From the NCBI GenBank assembly GCA_022791875.1, contig JAAVZX010000002.1, positions 1 to 64,000 on the forward strand: 64,000 bases of DNA, given 5' to 3'. The first letter of the stretch is position 1. Each line of letters opens with the position of its first letter. The notes beneath the pieces were generated by a model. The model had not been told where the DNA came from and did no database searches. It worked only from the letters and a program-made list of their open reading frames with translations. The DNA is from Oscillibacter sp. Its GTDB lineage: Bacteria; Bacillota; Clostridia; Oscillospirales; Oscillospiraceae. Shown here in pieces: positions 1 through 7,952 of the stretch. The position numbers and the translations under genes are program-made.

Positions 1-1
1 C

Positions 2-553
2 TCTCCCGCCGTCATGGGCTACGCCAAGAAGGAGACCAACCGGAATCCCGGCGGCCAGATGCGGAAGAAGAAGAGCGAGTATGGCATCCAGCTCAACGAG
101 AAGCAGAAGGTGAAGTTCATCTACGGCATCCTGGAAAAGCAGTTCCACAGCTACTATGAGATGGCCGCCGCCGCCCCCGGCAAGACCGGCGACAACCTGC
201 TCATCAATGTAGAGCGCCGCCTGGACAACGTGGTCTACCGCATGGGCTTCGCCATGACCCGCCGTCAGGCCCGCCAGCTGGTGAACCACGGCCATTTCAC
301 CGTCAACGGCAAAAAGGTCGACATCCCCTCCTACCAGGTGAAGGCCGGGGACGTCATCGAAGTGGCGGAGGGCAGCCGTTCCTCCGAGATCTTCAAGCGC
401 CTCACCGGACAGGACGCCCCCATCTTCCTCCTGCCCGCCTGGATGGAGCGGGAGAAGAACACCCTGAAGGGCACCGTCACCCGCCTCCCCGCCCGCGAGG
501 ATATCGACATCCCCGTGGAGGAGCACCTGATCGTCGAGTTGTACTCCAAGTAA
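2..553 (+). CDS. rpsD: 30S ribosomal protein S4, 5'-truncated by the window edge
   Basis: Small-subunit primary rRNA-binding protein S4, which helps nucleate 30S assembly. The frame is open to the window start, and the ATG at 14 (MGYAKKET) is internal, because S4 proteins are about 200 residues and begin with a conserved segment that is missing here. The visible part contains the motif [13 protein letters not shown] and the S4 RNA-binding domain ([21 protein letters not shown]). It ends in the usual HLIVELYSK-type tail. It lies upstream of rpoA and rplQ, the standard end of the alpha operon. Identification is secure; only the start is unknown. Confidence 0.97.
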   Translation, partial: SPAVMGYAKKETNRNPGGQMRKKKSEYGIQLNEKQKVKFIYGILEKQFHSYYEMAAAAPGKTGDNLLINVERRLDNVVYRMGFAMTRRQARQLVNHGHFTVNGKKVDIPSYQVKAGDVIEVAEGSRSSEIFKRLTGQDAPIFLLPAWMEREKNTLKGTVTRLPAREDIDIPVEEHLIVELYSK

Positions 554-641
554 TCGGGAGGGTACCCTCGGGAATGACACGAACCGCAGACGGCGAGCGG
601 CGCACGCGGCGCCGCCTTGAGAAGATGAAGGAGGGTATTGC

Positions 642-1592
642 GTGATTGAAATTGAAAAGCCCCAGATTGAATGTATCGAGAGCCCGGGAGATGTGACCTA
701 CGGCAAATATGTGGTGGAGCCCCTGGAACGGGGCTACGGCACCACGCTGGGCAACGCCCTGCGCCGCATTATGCTGTCCTCCCTCCCCGGAACCGCGCCG
801 ACTACCATCAAGATCACCGGCGTTCAGCATGAGTTCTCCACCATCCCCGGCGTCAAGGAGGATGTCACGGAGATCGTCCTGAATGTGAAGGGCCTGCTCA
901 CCAAGCTCCACAGCGAGTCGGTGAAGACCGTCTACATTGAGGCGGTGGGGCCCTGCGAGGTCACGGCAGGCGATATCAAGGCCGATGGCGAGGTGGAGAT
1001 CCTCAACCCCAACATGCACATCGCCACCTTGGACAATGGGGCCACCCTCAACATGGAAATCACTCTTTCCCATGGCCGCGGCTACGTTCCCGCCGACCGA
1101 AACAAGCCCCAGCAGAACGTGATCGGCACCATTGCCGTGGACTCCATCTATACCCCGGTTTACAAAGTGAACTACTCCGTGGAGCCCACCCGTGTGGGCA
1201 CCTCCAGCGACTTTGACAAGCTCATGCTGGAGGTCTGGACCGACGGCACCATCTCCGCCAGGGACGCCGTGTCCCTGGGGGCCAAGATCCTCTGCGATCA
1301 CTTCACCCTCTTCACCGACCTCTCTGAGAACGTGGGCAGCAAGCCTACTGTCGTGGAGAAGGCGGAGGCCCAGCAGGACAAGGTTCTGGAGATGACCATC
1401 GAGGAGATGGATATGTCCGTCCGGAGCTTCAACTGCCTCAAGCGGGCCAACATCAACACCGTGGGCGACCTGATCTCCAAGACGGAGGACGAGATGATGA
1501 AGGTCCGGAACCTGGGCCGGAAGTCCCTGGAGGAGGTCATCAACAATCTGGCGATGATGGGCCTGCACCTGGCCGACGAGGAGAACAACTGA
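642..1592 (+). CDS. rpoA: DNA-directed RNA polymerase subunit alpha
   Basis: Alpha subunit of RNA polymerase (316 aa, normal length). It dimerises to nucleate core assembly, and its C-terminal domain contacts UP elements and activators. The N-terminal domain includes [19 protein letters not shown]. The C-terminal domain is visible from about residue 250 ([20 protein letters not shown], then LGRKSLEEV). The start is a GTG at 642 with AAGGAGGG eight bases upstream; no ATG fits better. It sits about 90 bp after rpsD and 85 bp before rplQ, so all three are probably cotranscribed. Confidence 0.98.
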   Translation: MIEIEKPQIECIESPGDVTYGKYVVEPLERGYGTTLGNALRRIMLSSLPGTAPTTIKITGVQHEFSTIPGVKEDVTEIVLNVKGLLTKLHSESVKTVYIEAVGPCEVTAGDIKADGEVEILNPNMHIATLDNGATLNMEITLSHGRGYVPADRNKPQQNVIGTIAVDSIYTPVYKVNYSVEPTRVGTSSDFDKLMLEVWTDGTISARDAVSLGAKILCDHFTLFTDLSENVGSKPTVVEKAEAQQDKVLEMTIEEMDMSVRSFNCLKRANINTVGDLISKTEDEMMKVRNLGRKSLEEVINNLAMMGLHLADEENN

Positions 1593-1676
1593 CAGCGAAC
1601 CAGATACCCCACCCGCCTGTGTCCCCCATCATCCGGCGGACGCGGGCCGGGAAACTCGATAAGGAGGAAAACCGAC

Positions 1677-2021
1677 ATGCCCGGAACGCGCAAACTTGGC
1701 AAGACCACAGACCAGCGCATGGCCATGCTCCGTCAGCAGGTCACGGATTTCCTGGACAACGGCAAGATGGAAACCACCGTCACCCGTGCCAAGGAGATCA
1801 AGCCCCTGGCTGAGAAGATGATTACCCTGGGTAAGAAGAGCGACCTGGCCGCCTACCGCAAGGCCATGAGCTTCATCACCCGGGAGGATGTCTGCAAGAA
1901 GCTCTTCAAGGAGATTGCCCCCGCCTATGCCGAGCGCAGCGGCGGCTACACCCGCATTATCCGCACTGGCATCCGCCGCGGCGACGCTGCGGAGACCGCC
2001 ATCATTGAGCTGGTCAAGTAA
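1677..2021 (+). CDS. rplQ: 50S ribosomal protein L17
   Basis: Large-subunit protein L17 (114 aa), located near the exit tunnel. It opens [20 protein letters not shown] and contains [17 protein letters not shown] and [18 protein letters not shown], all hallmarks of the family. The length equals the family's core without an extension. AAGGAGGAAAA precedes the ATG. It is the last gene of the rpsD-rpoA-rplQ unit; a hairpin about 20 bp after the stop probably ends most transcripts. Confidence 0.98.
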   Translation: MPGTRKLGKTTDQRMAMLRQQVTDFLDNGKMETTVTRAKEIKPLAEKMITLGKKSDLAAYRKAMSFITREDVCKKLFKEIAPAYAERSGGYTRIIRTGIRRGDAAETAIIELVK

Positions 2022-2038
2022 GAGATCCACCCACCGGT

Positions 2039-2069
2039 CCCCTGGTGCTCTGCATCAGGGGGCTGTTTT
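2039..2069 (+). terminator. Probable intrinsic terminator after rplQ
   Basis: CCCCTGGTG, a five-base loop, then CATCAGGGG form a 9-bp stem with one G-U pair. GCTGTTTTA follows, a short imperfect U tract. Read-through into rimM-trmD is possible because no clear promoter is seen in the 35 bp before rimM. Confidence 0.6.
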
Positions 2070-2103
2070 ACGCAGTTCAGGAGACGAACAAAGGAGAATC
2101 CCC

Positions 2104-2595
2104 ATGAAACTGGAAACCATCCGCGTCGGGCGCATCGTAGGCGTCCACGGCATCCGGGGCGAGCTCCGGGTCCTGCCCCGGGATCAGGACCCGGAATTCC
2201 TGAGCCAATTCCGCACCTTCTATATCAACGGCAAGCCGGTGGCAGCGGCCTCCTGCCGCCCACACAAGGGCATGGCCCTCATGCGTCTGGAGAACGTCGA
2301 GGACCGGACTGCCGCCGAGGCCCTCCGGGACCAGGACCTCTACGTCCGCCGGGAGGACGCCCAGCTGCCCCCGGGCGAATATTTTGACGACGAGCTTCTG
2401 GGTCTGGACATCTACGACGGCGAGACGGGGGACTGCATCGGCGAGCTGACAAAGGTGGAGACCTACCCCGCCAGCAAGGTCTACACGGTCAAGGGCATCC
2501 GGGAGTACCTGATCCCGGCGGTGAAGGACGCCTTCATCCTCTCCGTGGACCTGGAGGCGAACCGGATGGAAGTCCGCGTCTGGGAGGGCTTGTGA
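2104..2595 (+). CDS. rimM: Ribosome maturation factor RimM
   Basis: 16S rRNA processing factor that helps mature the 30S head and binds S19. The track ORF starts at 1888 inside rplQ. The true start is the ATG at 2104 after AAAGGAGAATCCCC, giving 163 aa, which is typical. The N-terminal RimM domain reads IRVGRIVGVHGIRGELRVLP. The C-terminal PRC-barrel includes LLGLDIYDGETGDCIGEL and YLIPAVKDAFI. The stop overlaps the trmD start by four bases, the usual rimM-trmD coupling. Unusually, the pair follows rplQ; rpsP and ffh are absent. Confidence 0.96.
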   Translation: MKLETIRVGRIVGVHGIRGELRVLPRDQDPEFLSQFRTFYINGKPVAAASCRPHKGMALMRLENVEDRTAAEALRDQDLYVRREDAQLPPGEYFDDELLGLDIYDGETGDCIGELTKVETYPASKVYTVKGIREYLIPAVKDAFILSVDLEANRMEVRVWEGL

Positions 2596-3350
2596 TGGAG
2601 CTGGAGGTTGACATTCTGACCCTGTTTCCCGAGTCCGTGGACGCCATGATGAACGTGAGCATCCTGGGCCGCGCCCAGGCCAGGGGCCACATCGCCATCC
2701 GCACCCACCAGATCCGGGACTACACCACCAACAAGCAGATGCAGGTAGACGACTACCCCTACGGCGGAGGCCGCGGCGCGGTCATGCAGGCGGACCCTCT
2801 CTACCGTTGCTGGTCCCACGTGACAGAGGCCCACGGCCCCGGCCGCACGATTTTCATGTCCCCCTGCGGCCGCGTCTTCACCCAGGAGGTGGCGAAGGAG
2901 CTGAAAAGCGCTTACAGCCACCTGATCATCGTCTGCGGCCACTACGAGGGTGTAGACCAGCGCTTCCTGGACGAGTGCGTGGACGAGGAAATCTCCATGG
3001 GCGACTTCGTTGTAACCGGCGGCGAGATCCCCGCCATGGCCCTGACAGACGCCGTCTGCCGCATGGTCCCCGGCGTCCTCCCGGATGCCGAGTGCTTCGA
3101 GGAGGAGTCCCACTGGAACGGACTCCTGGAATATCCTCAGTATTCCCGCCCCGCCGTCTGGCATGACAGGCAGGTTCCGGAAATTCTACTCTCTGGCGAC
3201 CACGGCAAAGTCGCCGCCTGGCGAAAAAAAGAGAGCTACAAACGCACCATCCTCCGCCGCCCGGACCTCTTCGCCAAATTCGACGAGTCCCAGCTGACCA
3301 CAAAGGCCGAGAAGAAGATACTGCTGGAGGCAAAGGTGGAGCTGGAGTGA
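2592..3350 (+). CDS. trmD: tRNA (guanine-37 N1)-methyltransferase
   Basis: SPOUT-family enzyme that methylates G37 next to the anticodon, preventing +1 frameshifting. Family signatures are YGGGRGAVMQADPLY, IVCGHYEGVDQRF and the trefoil-knot SAM site ISMGDFVVTGGEIPAMAL. Length of 251-252 aa is normal. The start is either GTG 2592 (overlapping the rimM stop) or the adjacent ATG 2595; they differ by one residue. A dispersed repeat begins directly after the stop codon. Confidence 0.97.
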   Translation: MMELEVDILTLFPESVDAMMNVSILGRAQARGHIAIRTHQIRDYTTNKQMQVDDYPYGGGRGAVMQADPLYRCWSHVTEAHGPGRTIFMSPCGRVFTQEVAKELKSAYSHLIIVCGHYEGVDQRFLDECVDEEISMGDFVVTGGEIPAMALTDAVCRMVPGVLPDAECFEEESHWNGLLEYPQYSRPAVWHDRQVPEILLSGDHGKVAAWRKKESYKRTILRRPDLFAKFDESQLTTKAEKKILLEAKVELE

Positions 3351-3450
3351 TACGGGGGACGAGGGACGGGGGGCCTCCGGCGGCCAGAGGGCTTTGCCCT
3401 CTGGACTCCCACCAGGGAGGCGCGCGCCTCCCTGGACCCTGGCAGATCAG
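3351..3450 (+). repeat. Dispersed intergenic repeat family 1, copy A
   Basis: Begins TACGGGGG one base after the trmD stop. It then carries GGGGGGCCTCCGGCGG, a first hairpin (CCAGAGGGC-TTT-GCCCTCTGG, 3384-3404), a second perfect 24-bp palindrome (half CCAGGGAGGCGC, 3412-3435) and the tail ACCCTGGCAGATCAG. Five other copies lie at about 11.9, 17.2, 24.4, 37.3 and 61.4 kb. It encodes nothing. Confidence 0.9.
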
Positions 3451-3480
3451 CCCCTTTTGAACCCTCTGCTTCTATAGAAA

Positions 3481-3514
3481 AAACGGTGCATGGAGTGATT
3501 TCCATGCACCGTTT
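3481..3514 (-). terminator. Strong bidirectional terminator, convergent trmD / SLH gene
   Basis: A perfect 14-bp stem, AAACGGTGCATGGA and its complement, around the loop GTGATT. On the minus strand a T run follows the stem, so it fits best as the terminator of the SLH-protein gene ending at 3533. It can also stop plus-strand transcription from trmD. Confidence 0.88.
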
Positions 3515-3532
3515 ATACGTTGCGTATAGAGA

Positions 3533-4915
3533 TTATGCCTCCAGGAAACCGGAGAAGTCGGGGTAGGTGATTTTGACGGCGTCGCCGGTGGCCTTGACTT
3601 TCATGTTCATGTCCATTTTCATGGAAATTTTGAACGCGGCCTGCTCGCTTTCGTCGCTGTTCATCTTCATGGCGATTGCCGCGTCGGCGTTGAGGGCGAC
3701 AGCGGCGTTTTTGAGCTGGCCGTCCTTGGCGACGGTGTAGGTGAAATTGCTGTCCTCCATGGAAATCTGAATGTCAAAGTCCGCGCCGAATTCCGCCGCC
3801 AGAAGGGAGCCGATGTCAAGCATACTGCTGCCCAGGACGTTGTTCAGCGTCAGCGTGTAGATGGTATCGGTGCCGGAGGTTTTGGCAGTTGCGGACTTGA
3901 GGTAGGGGAGAAGGATTGCGCTGCTCTGGTCGGACATTGCCGTGGCCTGGAAGACCTCTGTCATTTCGGGAATATCCCGAACGTAACCCAGTTCCCCGCT
4001 CTGGACGTACATCTTGCCGTCTTTGATCCAATACCCGGACTCGTCCAGGGTTTCGCCGTCCGCCGTGACCTTGTAGGTCATAGCCATCTGCAAATCGCCC
4101 TTCTCAGAGTCGAGAATGACCTTGGCGTTGCCGGTGCCGGACATGTCCATGCTCTCCGAGGCGTCCAGAGGCGTCCCGGCGCTCTGCCCCTTGACGTTGG
4201 AGGTGACGTTCATCTTCATATCAAAATCCGTGTCCAGACATCCCTTCATCGTCTCAGCGGTAACGGATTGCAGCGCCCGGTATGTTTCGATTTTATCGGT
4301 AATCGGTTTCGCGGCCTCCGCGTCAATGGCGCCGCTCTTGATCAGGCTGTCCAGCAGATAGGTGCTGCCGTCCTTCAAATCGCAGCCCAGGGCCTGGTAG
4401 GTCAGCGCGGCCAGGTGGTCCCGGAGGAAGGTTCCGGACAGGCTGAGGTTTGCAAGGCCCATCGCAGCGGCGAAGGACTCAGCGTCGGCAAAGGCGAAGT
4501 CGGTGCCGTCCTTGTACCCCAGGGCGCGGAGCAGGAAAACAGTGTAAGCCTTAGCGGTGCAGGGGTTTGCGGCCCCGAAGGAGTCTGCGGAGACGCCGTT
4601 GGCAAGCCCCTTGTCTGCCAGCCAGGCCACATAAGGCGCGGCTGTCTCGCCCACGTCGGCGAAGGTGCAGGTGAGTTCCCCGGCGTCGTAAGCGGCCTTG
4701 GCCTCTTCCTCGGCGCCGTAGAGGCGGACCAGCATGATAGCGGCCTGGGCGCGGGTGGGGGCCTGGTCCAGCTGGAAGCCGGAGGCGGTGCCCCGGAAGA
4801 CGCCGATGGCGGACAGCTCCGCCGCCGCCTCGTCGAAGCTGGAGGCCGACGCGCTGACGCACAGCGCCCCCGTCAGCAGCAGGGCAGTGATCAGGATGGT
4901 GAAAAAGCGTTTCAT
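3533..4915 (-). CDS. Secreted S-layer-homology (SLH) domain protein
   Basis: 460-aa exported protein. Residues 1-24 form a Sec signal peptide (basic MKRFF, hydrophobic core, cleavage after ASA). Two SLH-like repeats follow: AIGVFRGTASGFQLDQAP at about 36-54 with TRAQAAIMLVRLYG, and YVAWLADKGLANGVSADSFG at about 94-113. SLH repeats bind pyruvylated wall polymers, so the protein is probably wall-attached. From about residue 215 a beta-rich region (VTSNVKG, MAMTYKVTADGETL) resembles LppX/DUF6612-like lipid-binding folds; this is an inference. Start ATG 4915 has an upstream AAAGAGGAG. It has its own promoter and terminator. Function beyond the envelope is unknown. Confidence 0.85.
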   Translation of the reverse strand: MKRFFTILITALLLTGALCVSASASSFDEAAAELSAIGVFRGTASGFQLDQAPTRAQAAIMLVRLYGAEEEAKAAYDAGELTCTFADVGETAAPYVAWLADKGLANGVSADSFGAANPCTAKAYTVFLLRALGYKDGTDFAFADAESFAAAMGLANLSLSGTFLRDHLAALTYQALGCDLKDGSTYLLDSLIKSGAIDAEAAKPITDKIETYRALQSVTAETMKGCLDTDFDMKMNVTSNVKGQSAGTPLDASESMDMSGTGNAKVILDSEKGDLQMAMTYKVTADGETLDESGYWIKDGKMYVQSGELGYVRDIPEMTEVFQATAMSDQSSAILLPYLKSATAKTSGTDTIYTLTLNNVLGSSMLDIGSLLAAEFGADFDIQISMEDSNFTYTVAKDGQLKNAAVALNADAAIAMKMNSDESEQAAFKISMKMDMNMKVKATGDAVKITYPDFSGFLEA

Positions 4916-4962
4916 GCAGGGACTCCTCTTTCCGGCGGATTTCCGTCTGAATTTACAAAAAT

Positions 4963-4991
4963 AGTATATCGGTTCCCGCCTCTGCTGTCAA
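4963..4991 (-). promoter_or_regulatory. Sigma-A promoter of the SLH-protein gene
   Basis: Minus-strand TTGACA, 17-bp spacer, TATACT, located about 50 bp upstream of the ATG. It is a near-consensus housekeeping promoter. Confidence 0.85.
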
Positions 4992-5054
4992 GGGCCAAAA
5001 TGCCTTCGGACCCTGGAAGGTCCTGGGGAATCGCGGCGGAACCTTAACACGGTC

Positions 5055-5083
5055 TTGACAGGAGGGGAAAATCGGCATAATAT
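5055..5083 (+). promoter_or_regulatory. Promoter of the mgtE riboswitch transcript
   Basis: TTGACA at 5055, 17-bp spacer, TAATAT at 5078. Transcription would start near 5090, just ahead of the M-box aptamer. Confidence 0.75.
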
Positions 5084-5103
5084 AGGTATATCGGGAAAAA
5101 CTG

Positions 5104-5262
5104 CATAGTGTCCGGTAGGTAAGGCTGCCACAAGGATATGGATCGCTGCCGCGAAATGATGGAGACATCATGAGCTGGTTTGAACAGGCGGTATCGAACA
5201 CGAAGGTATCATCTAATGCGATTTCACCGCCTTGTGAGGCTAAAGCTCGAACGGTGGAGAGG
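5104..5262 (+). promoter_or_regulatory. M-box (ykoK) magnesium riboswitch
   Basis: The leader of mgtE carries the conserved M-box blocks in order: GGTAGGTAAGGCTGCC, the GCTGCCGCGAAATG loop region, the TGAACAGGCGGTATCGAACA block, GGTATCATCTAATGCGATTT, and the 3' motif GAGGCTAAAGCTC, which matches the GUGCUAAAGCUC signature. M-box aptamers bind several Mg2+ ions and in Firmicutes switch off Mg transport when Mg is plentiful. An intrinsic terminator follows, as expected for an OFF switch. Boundaries are approximate because the P1 stem was paired by eye. Confidence 0.92.
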
Positions 5263-5293
5263 GGGCGCGTCGCCCCTTCTGAGGACTTGGAGT

Positions 5294-5330
5294 CTCCAAT
5301 CGCGCCGGATCGGGCCGACTGGAGTTTTTT
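5294..5330 (+). terminator. Riboswitch-controlled terminator before mgtE
   Basis: CTCCAATCGCGCC pairs with GGCCGACTGGAG (one A-C mismatch and one bulge) and is followed by TTTTTT. It lies 30 bases after the M-box and ends 35 bases before the mgtE start, where a metal-dependent attenuator would be. Confidence 0.85.
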
Positions 5331-5365
5331 CTGTCTTGCAGCATGGGGAGAGGAGGTCCTGCACG

Positions 5366-6742
5366 GTGTATCATCTGGAGAATGTGGAGCTGGTGGAGAG
5401 GACAGAGGAGTACATCACCCGAAAACGCTACGCGGACCTGCGTGACCTCCTGCTGCCCCTGGAGGCGGCGGACATCGCGGCCCTGTGCCAGCGTTTGGAC
5501 GAGAAGGTGCCCCTGGTGTTCCGGCTTCTCCCGAAGGAGCTGGCGGCTGAGGTCTTCGTGGAGCTGGACAGCGACGAGCAGGAAATGCTGATCGAGAGCT
5601 TTTCCAACACGGAGCTGAAAGAGGTCTTAGACGAGCTCTATCTGGACGACACGGTGGACATTGTAGAGGAAATGCCCGCCAATGTAGTGAAGCGGATTCT
5701 GCGCCACTCCGACCCGGAGATGCGCAAGAGCATCAACGAAATGCTGAAATACCCCGAGGACTCCGCGGGAAGCATCATGACCACGGAGTTTGTGGACCTG
5801 AAAGAGACAATGACGGTAGAAGACGCTCTAAAACGCATTCGCCGCACAGGTCCGGACAAGGAGACGATCAACATCTGCTACGTGATCGACGACGGCAGGC
5901 ACCTCCTGGGCCTCCTGACGATCCGGACGATCCTCCTGGCGGAGGAGGACGACATAATCGGCGACATCATGGAGCGGAACATGATAGCGGTGCAGACCCT
6001 GGACGATCAGGAAGCGGTAGCCCGCGCCCTGGGCAAGTATGATTTCCTGGCCTTACCGGTAGTGGATAAAGAGAACCGCTTGGTTGGCATTGTAACGGTT
6101 GACGACGCGATGGATGTTCTCCAGGAAGAGGTAACGGAGGACATTGAGAAGATGGCGGCCATGCTGCCAGGCGACAAGCCGTATTTGAAGACAAGCGTTT
6201 TCGAGACATGGAAGGCCCGCACCCCATGGCTGATGTTACTGATGCTCTCCGCGACATTCACAGGAATCATTCTAACCTATTTTGAAGAATCCCTCATGGC
6301 CTGCGCGATTTTAACATCGTTCATCCCCATGCTCTCCGGCACCGGCGGCAACAGCGGCACCCAAGCCTCGACGGCGGTCATACGCGCCTTATCCCTGGGA
6401 GAGGTCCGCTTTTCGGATTTATTTCAGGTATTATGGAAGGAGTTCCGCGTCTCGATCTGCTGCGGCTTCTGCCTGGCCGCGGCGAATTTCATCAAAATGA
6501 TGCTTGTAGACCGCTGGCTCCTGCAAAACCCGACCGTAACCCCCCAGGTAGCCCTGGTAGTCTGCGCGACCCTGGTAGGCACGGTCCTATGCGCCAAACT
6601 GGTAGGCTGCGCCCTGCCGTTACTCGCGAAGCGAGTAGGCTTCGACCCCGCCGTCATGGCCTCCCCCTTCATCTCGACCATCGTAGACGCAATCTCCCTG
6701 CTGATCTACTTCCGCTTCGCCACGGCAATCCTGGGACTGTAG
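5366..6742 (+). CDS. mgtE: Magnesium transporter MgtE
   Basis: Mg2+ channel/transporter of the inner membrane, self-gated by cytosolic Mg2+. The track ORF starts at 5180, but that reads through the riboswitch and terminator. GTG 5366, nine bases after AGGAGG, gives 458 aa, the usual length. An N-terminal superhelical domain (PLEAADIAALCQRL) is followed by two CBS domains starting near SAGSIMTTEFVDL (about residue 130). The membrane domain from about residue 285 holds the conserved SGTGGNSGTQAS selectivity segment and the FISTIVDAISLLIYF helix. It is monocistronic; a repeat element begins 10 bp after the stop. Confidence 0.96.
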   Translation: MYHLENVELVERTEEYITRKRYADLRDLLLPLEAADIAALCQRLDEKVPLVFRLLPKELAAEVFVELDSDEQEMLIESFSNTELKEVLDELYLDDTVDIVEEMPANVVKRILRHSDPEMRKSINEMLKYPEDSAGSIMTTEFVDLKETMTVEDALKRIRRTGPDKETINICYVIDDGRHLLGLLTIRTILLAEEDDIIGDIMERNMIAVQTLDDQEAVARALGKYDFLALPVVDKENRLVGIVTVDDAMDVLQEEVTEDIEKMAAMLPGDKPYLKTSVFETWKARTPWLMLLMLSATFTGIILTYFEESLMACAILTSFIPMLSGTGGNSGTQASTAVIRALSLGEVRFSDLFQVLWKEFRVSICCGFCLAAANFIKMMLVDRWLLQNPTVTPQVALVVCATLVGTVLCAKLVGCALPLLAKRVGFDPAVMASPFISTIVDAISLLIYFRFATAILGL

Positions 6743-6752
6743 GGCGTGTACC

Positions 6753-7073
6753 TACGGGGGGCCTCCGGCGGCTTCCTTTTCTTGAAAGAAAAGTAAGCAA
6801 AAGAACTTTTTAACTCGACGCGAATCTGGTGGGCGCGGCAGCTTTTCGCGTAATAACGTACTGCCTGCGTGTGGGTCATGCCATTCTGGCATGACCCACA
6901 ATTTTCTGAAAGTAAAAAAATCTGTGGTTCTTACCTTGCGAAAGGTAAGGACTACATGCACAGCACCCCCGTTCCGGCGCAAAAGCCCCATCACCCACCG
7001 GATTCGCGTTGAGTCAAAGCTCTTTTCGCTTCCTTTTCTCTCGAGAAAAGGAAGCCGCCGGAGGCCCCCCGTA
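6753..7073. repeat. Repeat family 2, full copy with ~80-bp inverted ends (MITE-like)
   Basis: The 321-bp intergenic stretch starts TACGGGGGGCCTCCGGCGG and ends with its complement. Inside, both arms continue as inverted copies: CTTCCTTTTCTTGAAAGAAAAG matched by CTTTTCTCGAGAGAAAAGGAAG, then AAAGAACTTT, then ACGCGAATCTGGTGGG matched by CCCACCGGATTCGCGT. The centre holds a perfect 14-bp hairpin (TGTGGGTCATGCCA, 6870-6900) and a smaller one near 6931-6950. No ORF of substance. TA flanks both edges. It fills the whole gap between mgtE and the convergent NYN/PIN gene. Confidence 0.85.
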
Positions 7074-7076
7074 TAT

Positions 7077-7727
7077 TCAGAAGTGCCGGCAGGATTTAAG
7101 CGTCCGGTAGACGGTCTGACCGTCCTTGCGGCCGAAGTGGCGGAGGGAGTCGAGGTAGATGACCTTTGGGGTGCGGGCGGTGTCGAGGATGGTTTCGATT
7201 TCTTTGATACGGGTGGAGAGAGGGGTGTTGGCGAAGGCTTCTTCGAGGGTTTTTCGGAGGGCGAGGCGTTCCTGGTAGGCGGCGTAGAAATGGCCGATGT
7301 CGGTTTGTCTGCGGTCGGATTTGATTTTTTCGGCGCGTTCGCTGGCCTCGTTGATGGCGATGATGCCGTGCTCGATGCTCTCGCTGAGGGCGACGCGGTT
7401 CTTGGTGCCGGAGCGCTCCTGCCAGAAGTCGCGGATGGCCTGGAAGCCGGTGTCGTTGCTGACGAGGACTGCTCTGGTACACTGCTTGGAGCCGAAGAGT
7501 TCGCCTACTTTTGTGGCTATGTAGAAATCCAGGCCGTTTTTGCGCTTCATCAGGAGCTTGTACGTCTCGAAGCGGCAGCCTGATTCCTGGATGTCATTCA
7601 GGTAGCGCTGCTCCATTGTGGGCGCGCCCTCGCTGAAAAATATAATCACGTGATCCGTCGGGAGAAGCCAGTGGGTGCCGCGCATCCCCAGGTTCCGCAC
7701 GTTCTCATAGTCTATCAAAAAATGCAC
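7077..7727 (-). CDS. NYN/PIN-like domain protein
   Basis: 216 aa. The N-terminus HFLIDYENVRNLG is the signature first strand of NYN/PIN-like nuclease folds, with the conserved DYEN acidic residue. Other acidic positions fit the fold: NGLDFYIATKVGE at about 65 and LVSNDTGFQAI at about 90. PIN/NYN proteins commonly cleave RNA, but the target here is unknown. The C-terminal 90 residues are helical and charged, without a domain I recognise. Start is GTG 7727 after AAGGAGGTGACATC. It appears monocistronic and ends four bases from the inverted-repeat element. Cytosolic; no signal peptide. Confidence 0.75.
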   Translation of the reverse strand: MHFLIDYENVRNLGMRGTHWLLPTDHVIIFFSEGAPTMEQRYLNDIQESGCRFETYKLLMKRKNGLDFYIATKVGELFGSKQCTRAVLVSNDTGFQAIRDFWQERSGTKNRVALSESIEHGIIAINEASERAEKIKSDRRQTDIGHFYAAYQERLALRKTLEEAFANTPLSTRIKEIETILDTARTPKVIYLDSLRHFGRKDGQTVYRTLKSCRHF

Positions 7728-7858
7728 GATGTCACCTCCTTTCCTCTATAATACCACAATTCCCGCTTTGGATCGAGGAAAAAAGGCATTTTCTTTTGCC
7801 AATTTACTTTGCACAATTTCCCGGCTCCTTGAATCCGGAAAATTAGCCAAAATTGCAC

Positions 7859-7886
7859 TTGCACTCTTATGCAAGATGACTATAAT
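7859..7886 (+). promoter_or_regulatory. Promoter of the MATE transporter gene
   Basis: TTGCAC, 16-bp spacer, perfect TATAAT at 7881. It lies about 65 bp upstream of the start codon. Confidence 0.75.
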
Positions 7887-7896
7887 AATAGTCTGA

Positions 7897-7918
7897 CCTT
7901 TGGAGGAAATGCCAAAGG
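7897..7918 (+). promoter_or_regulatory. Leader hairpin upstream of MATE gene
   Basis: CCTTTGG and CCAAAGG flank eight bases containing AGGAAATG. The 7-bp perfect stem lies in the short 5' leader. A 12-codon reading frame (ATG 7909 to TAA 7947) begins in its loop and ends within the MATE ribosome binding site. Whether either is functional is unknown. Confidence 0.4.
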
Positions 7919-7952
7919 AGACGCGATATTCTTTCACAGCGAGGTAATTTTT

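Noticed and set aside
477-1568. 363-aa minus-strand ORF
   Set aside because: Lies antisense to rpoA, with His/Gly/Leu-rich shadow composition and no ribosome site.
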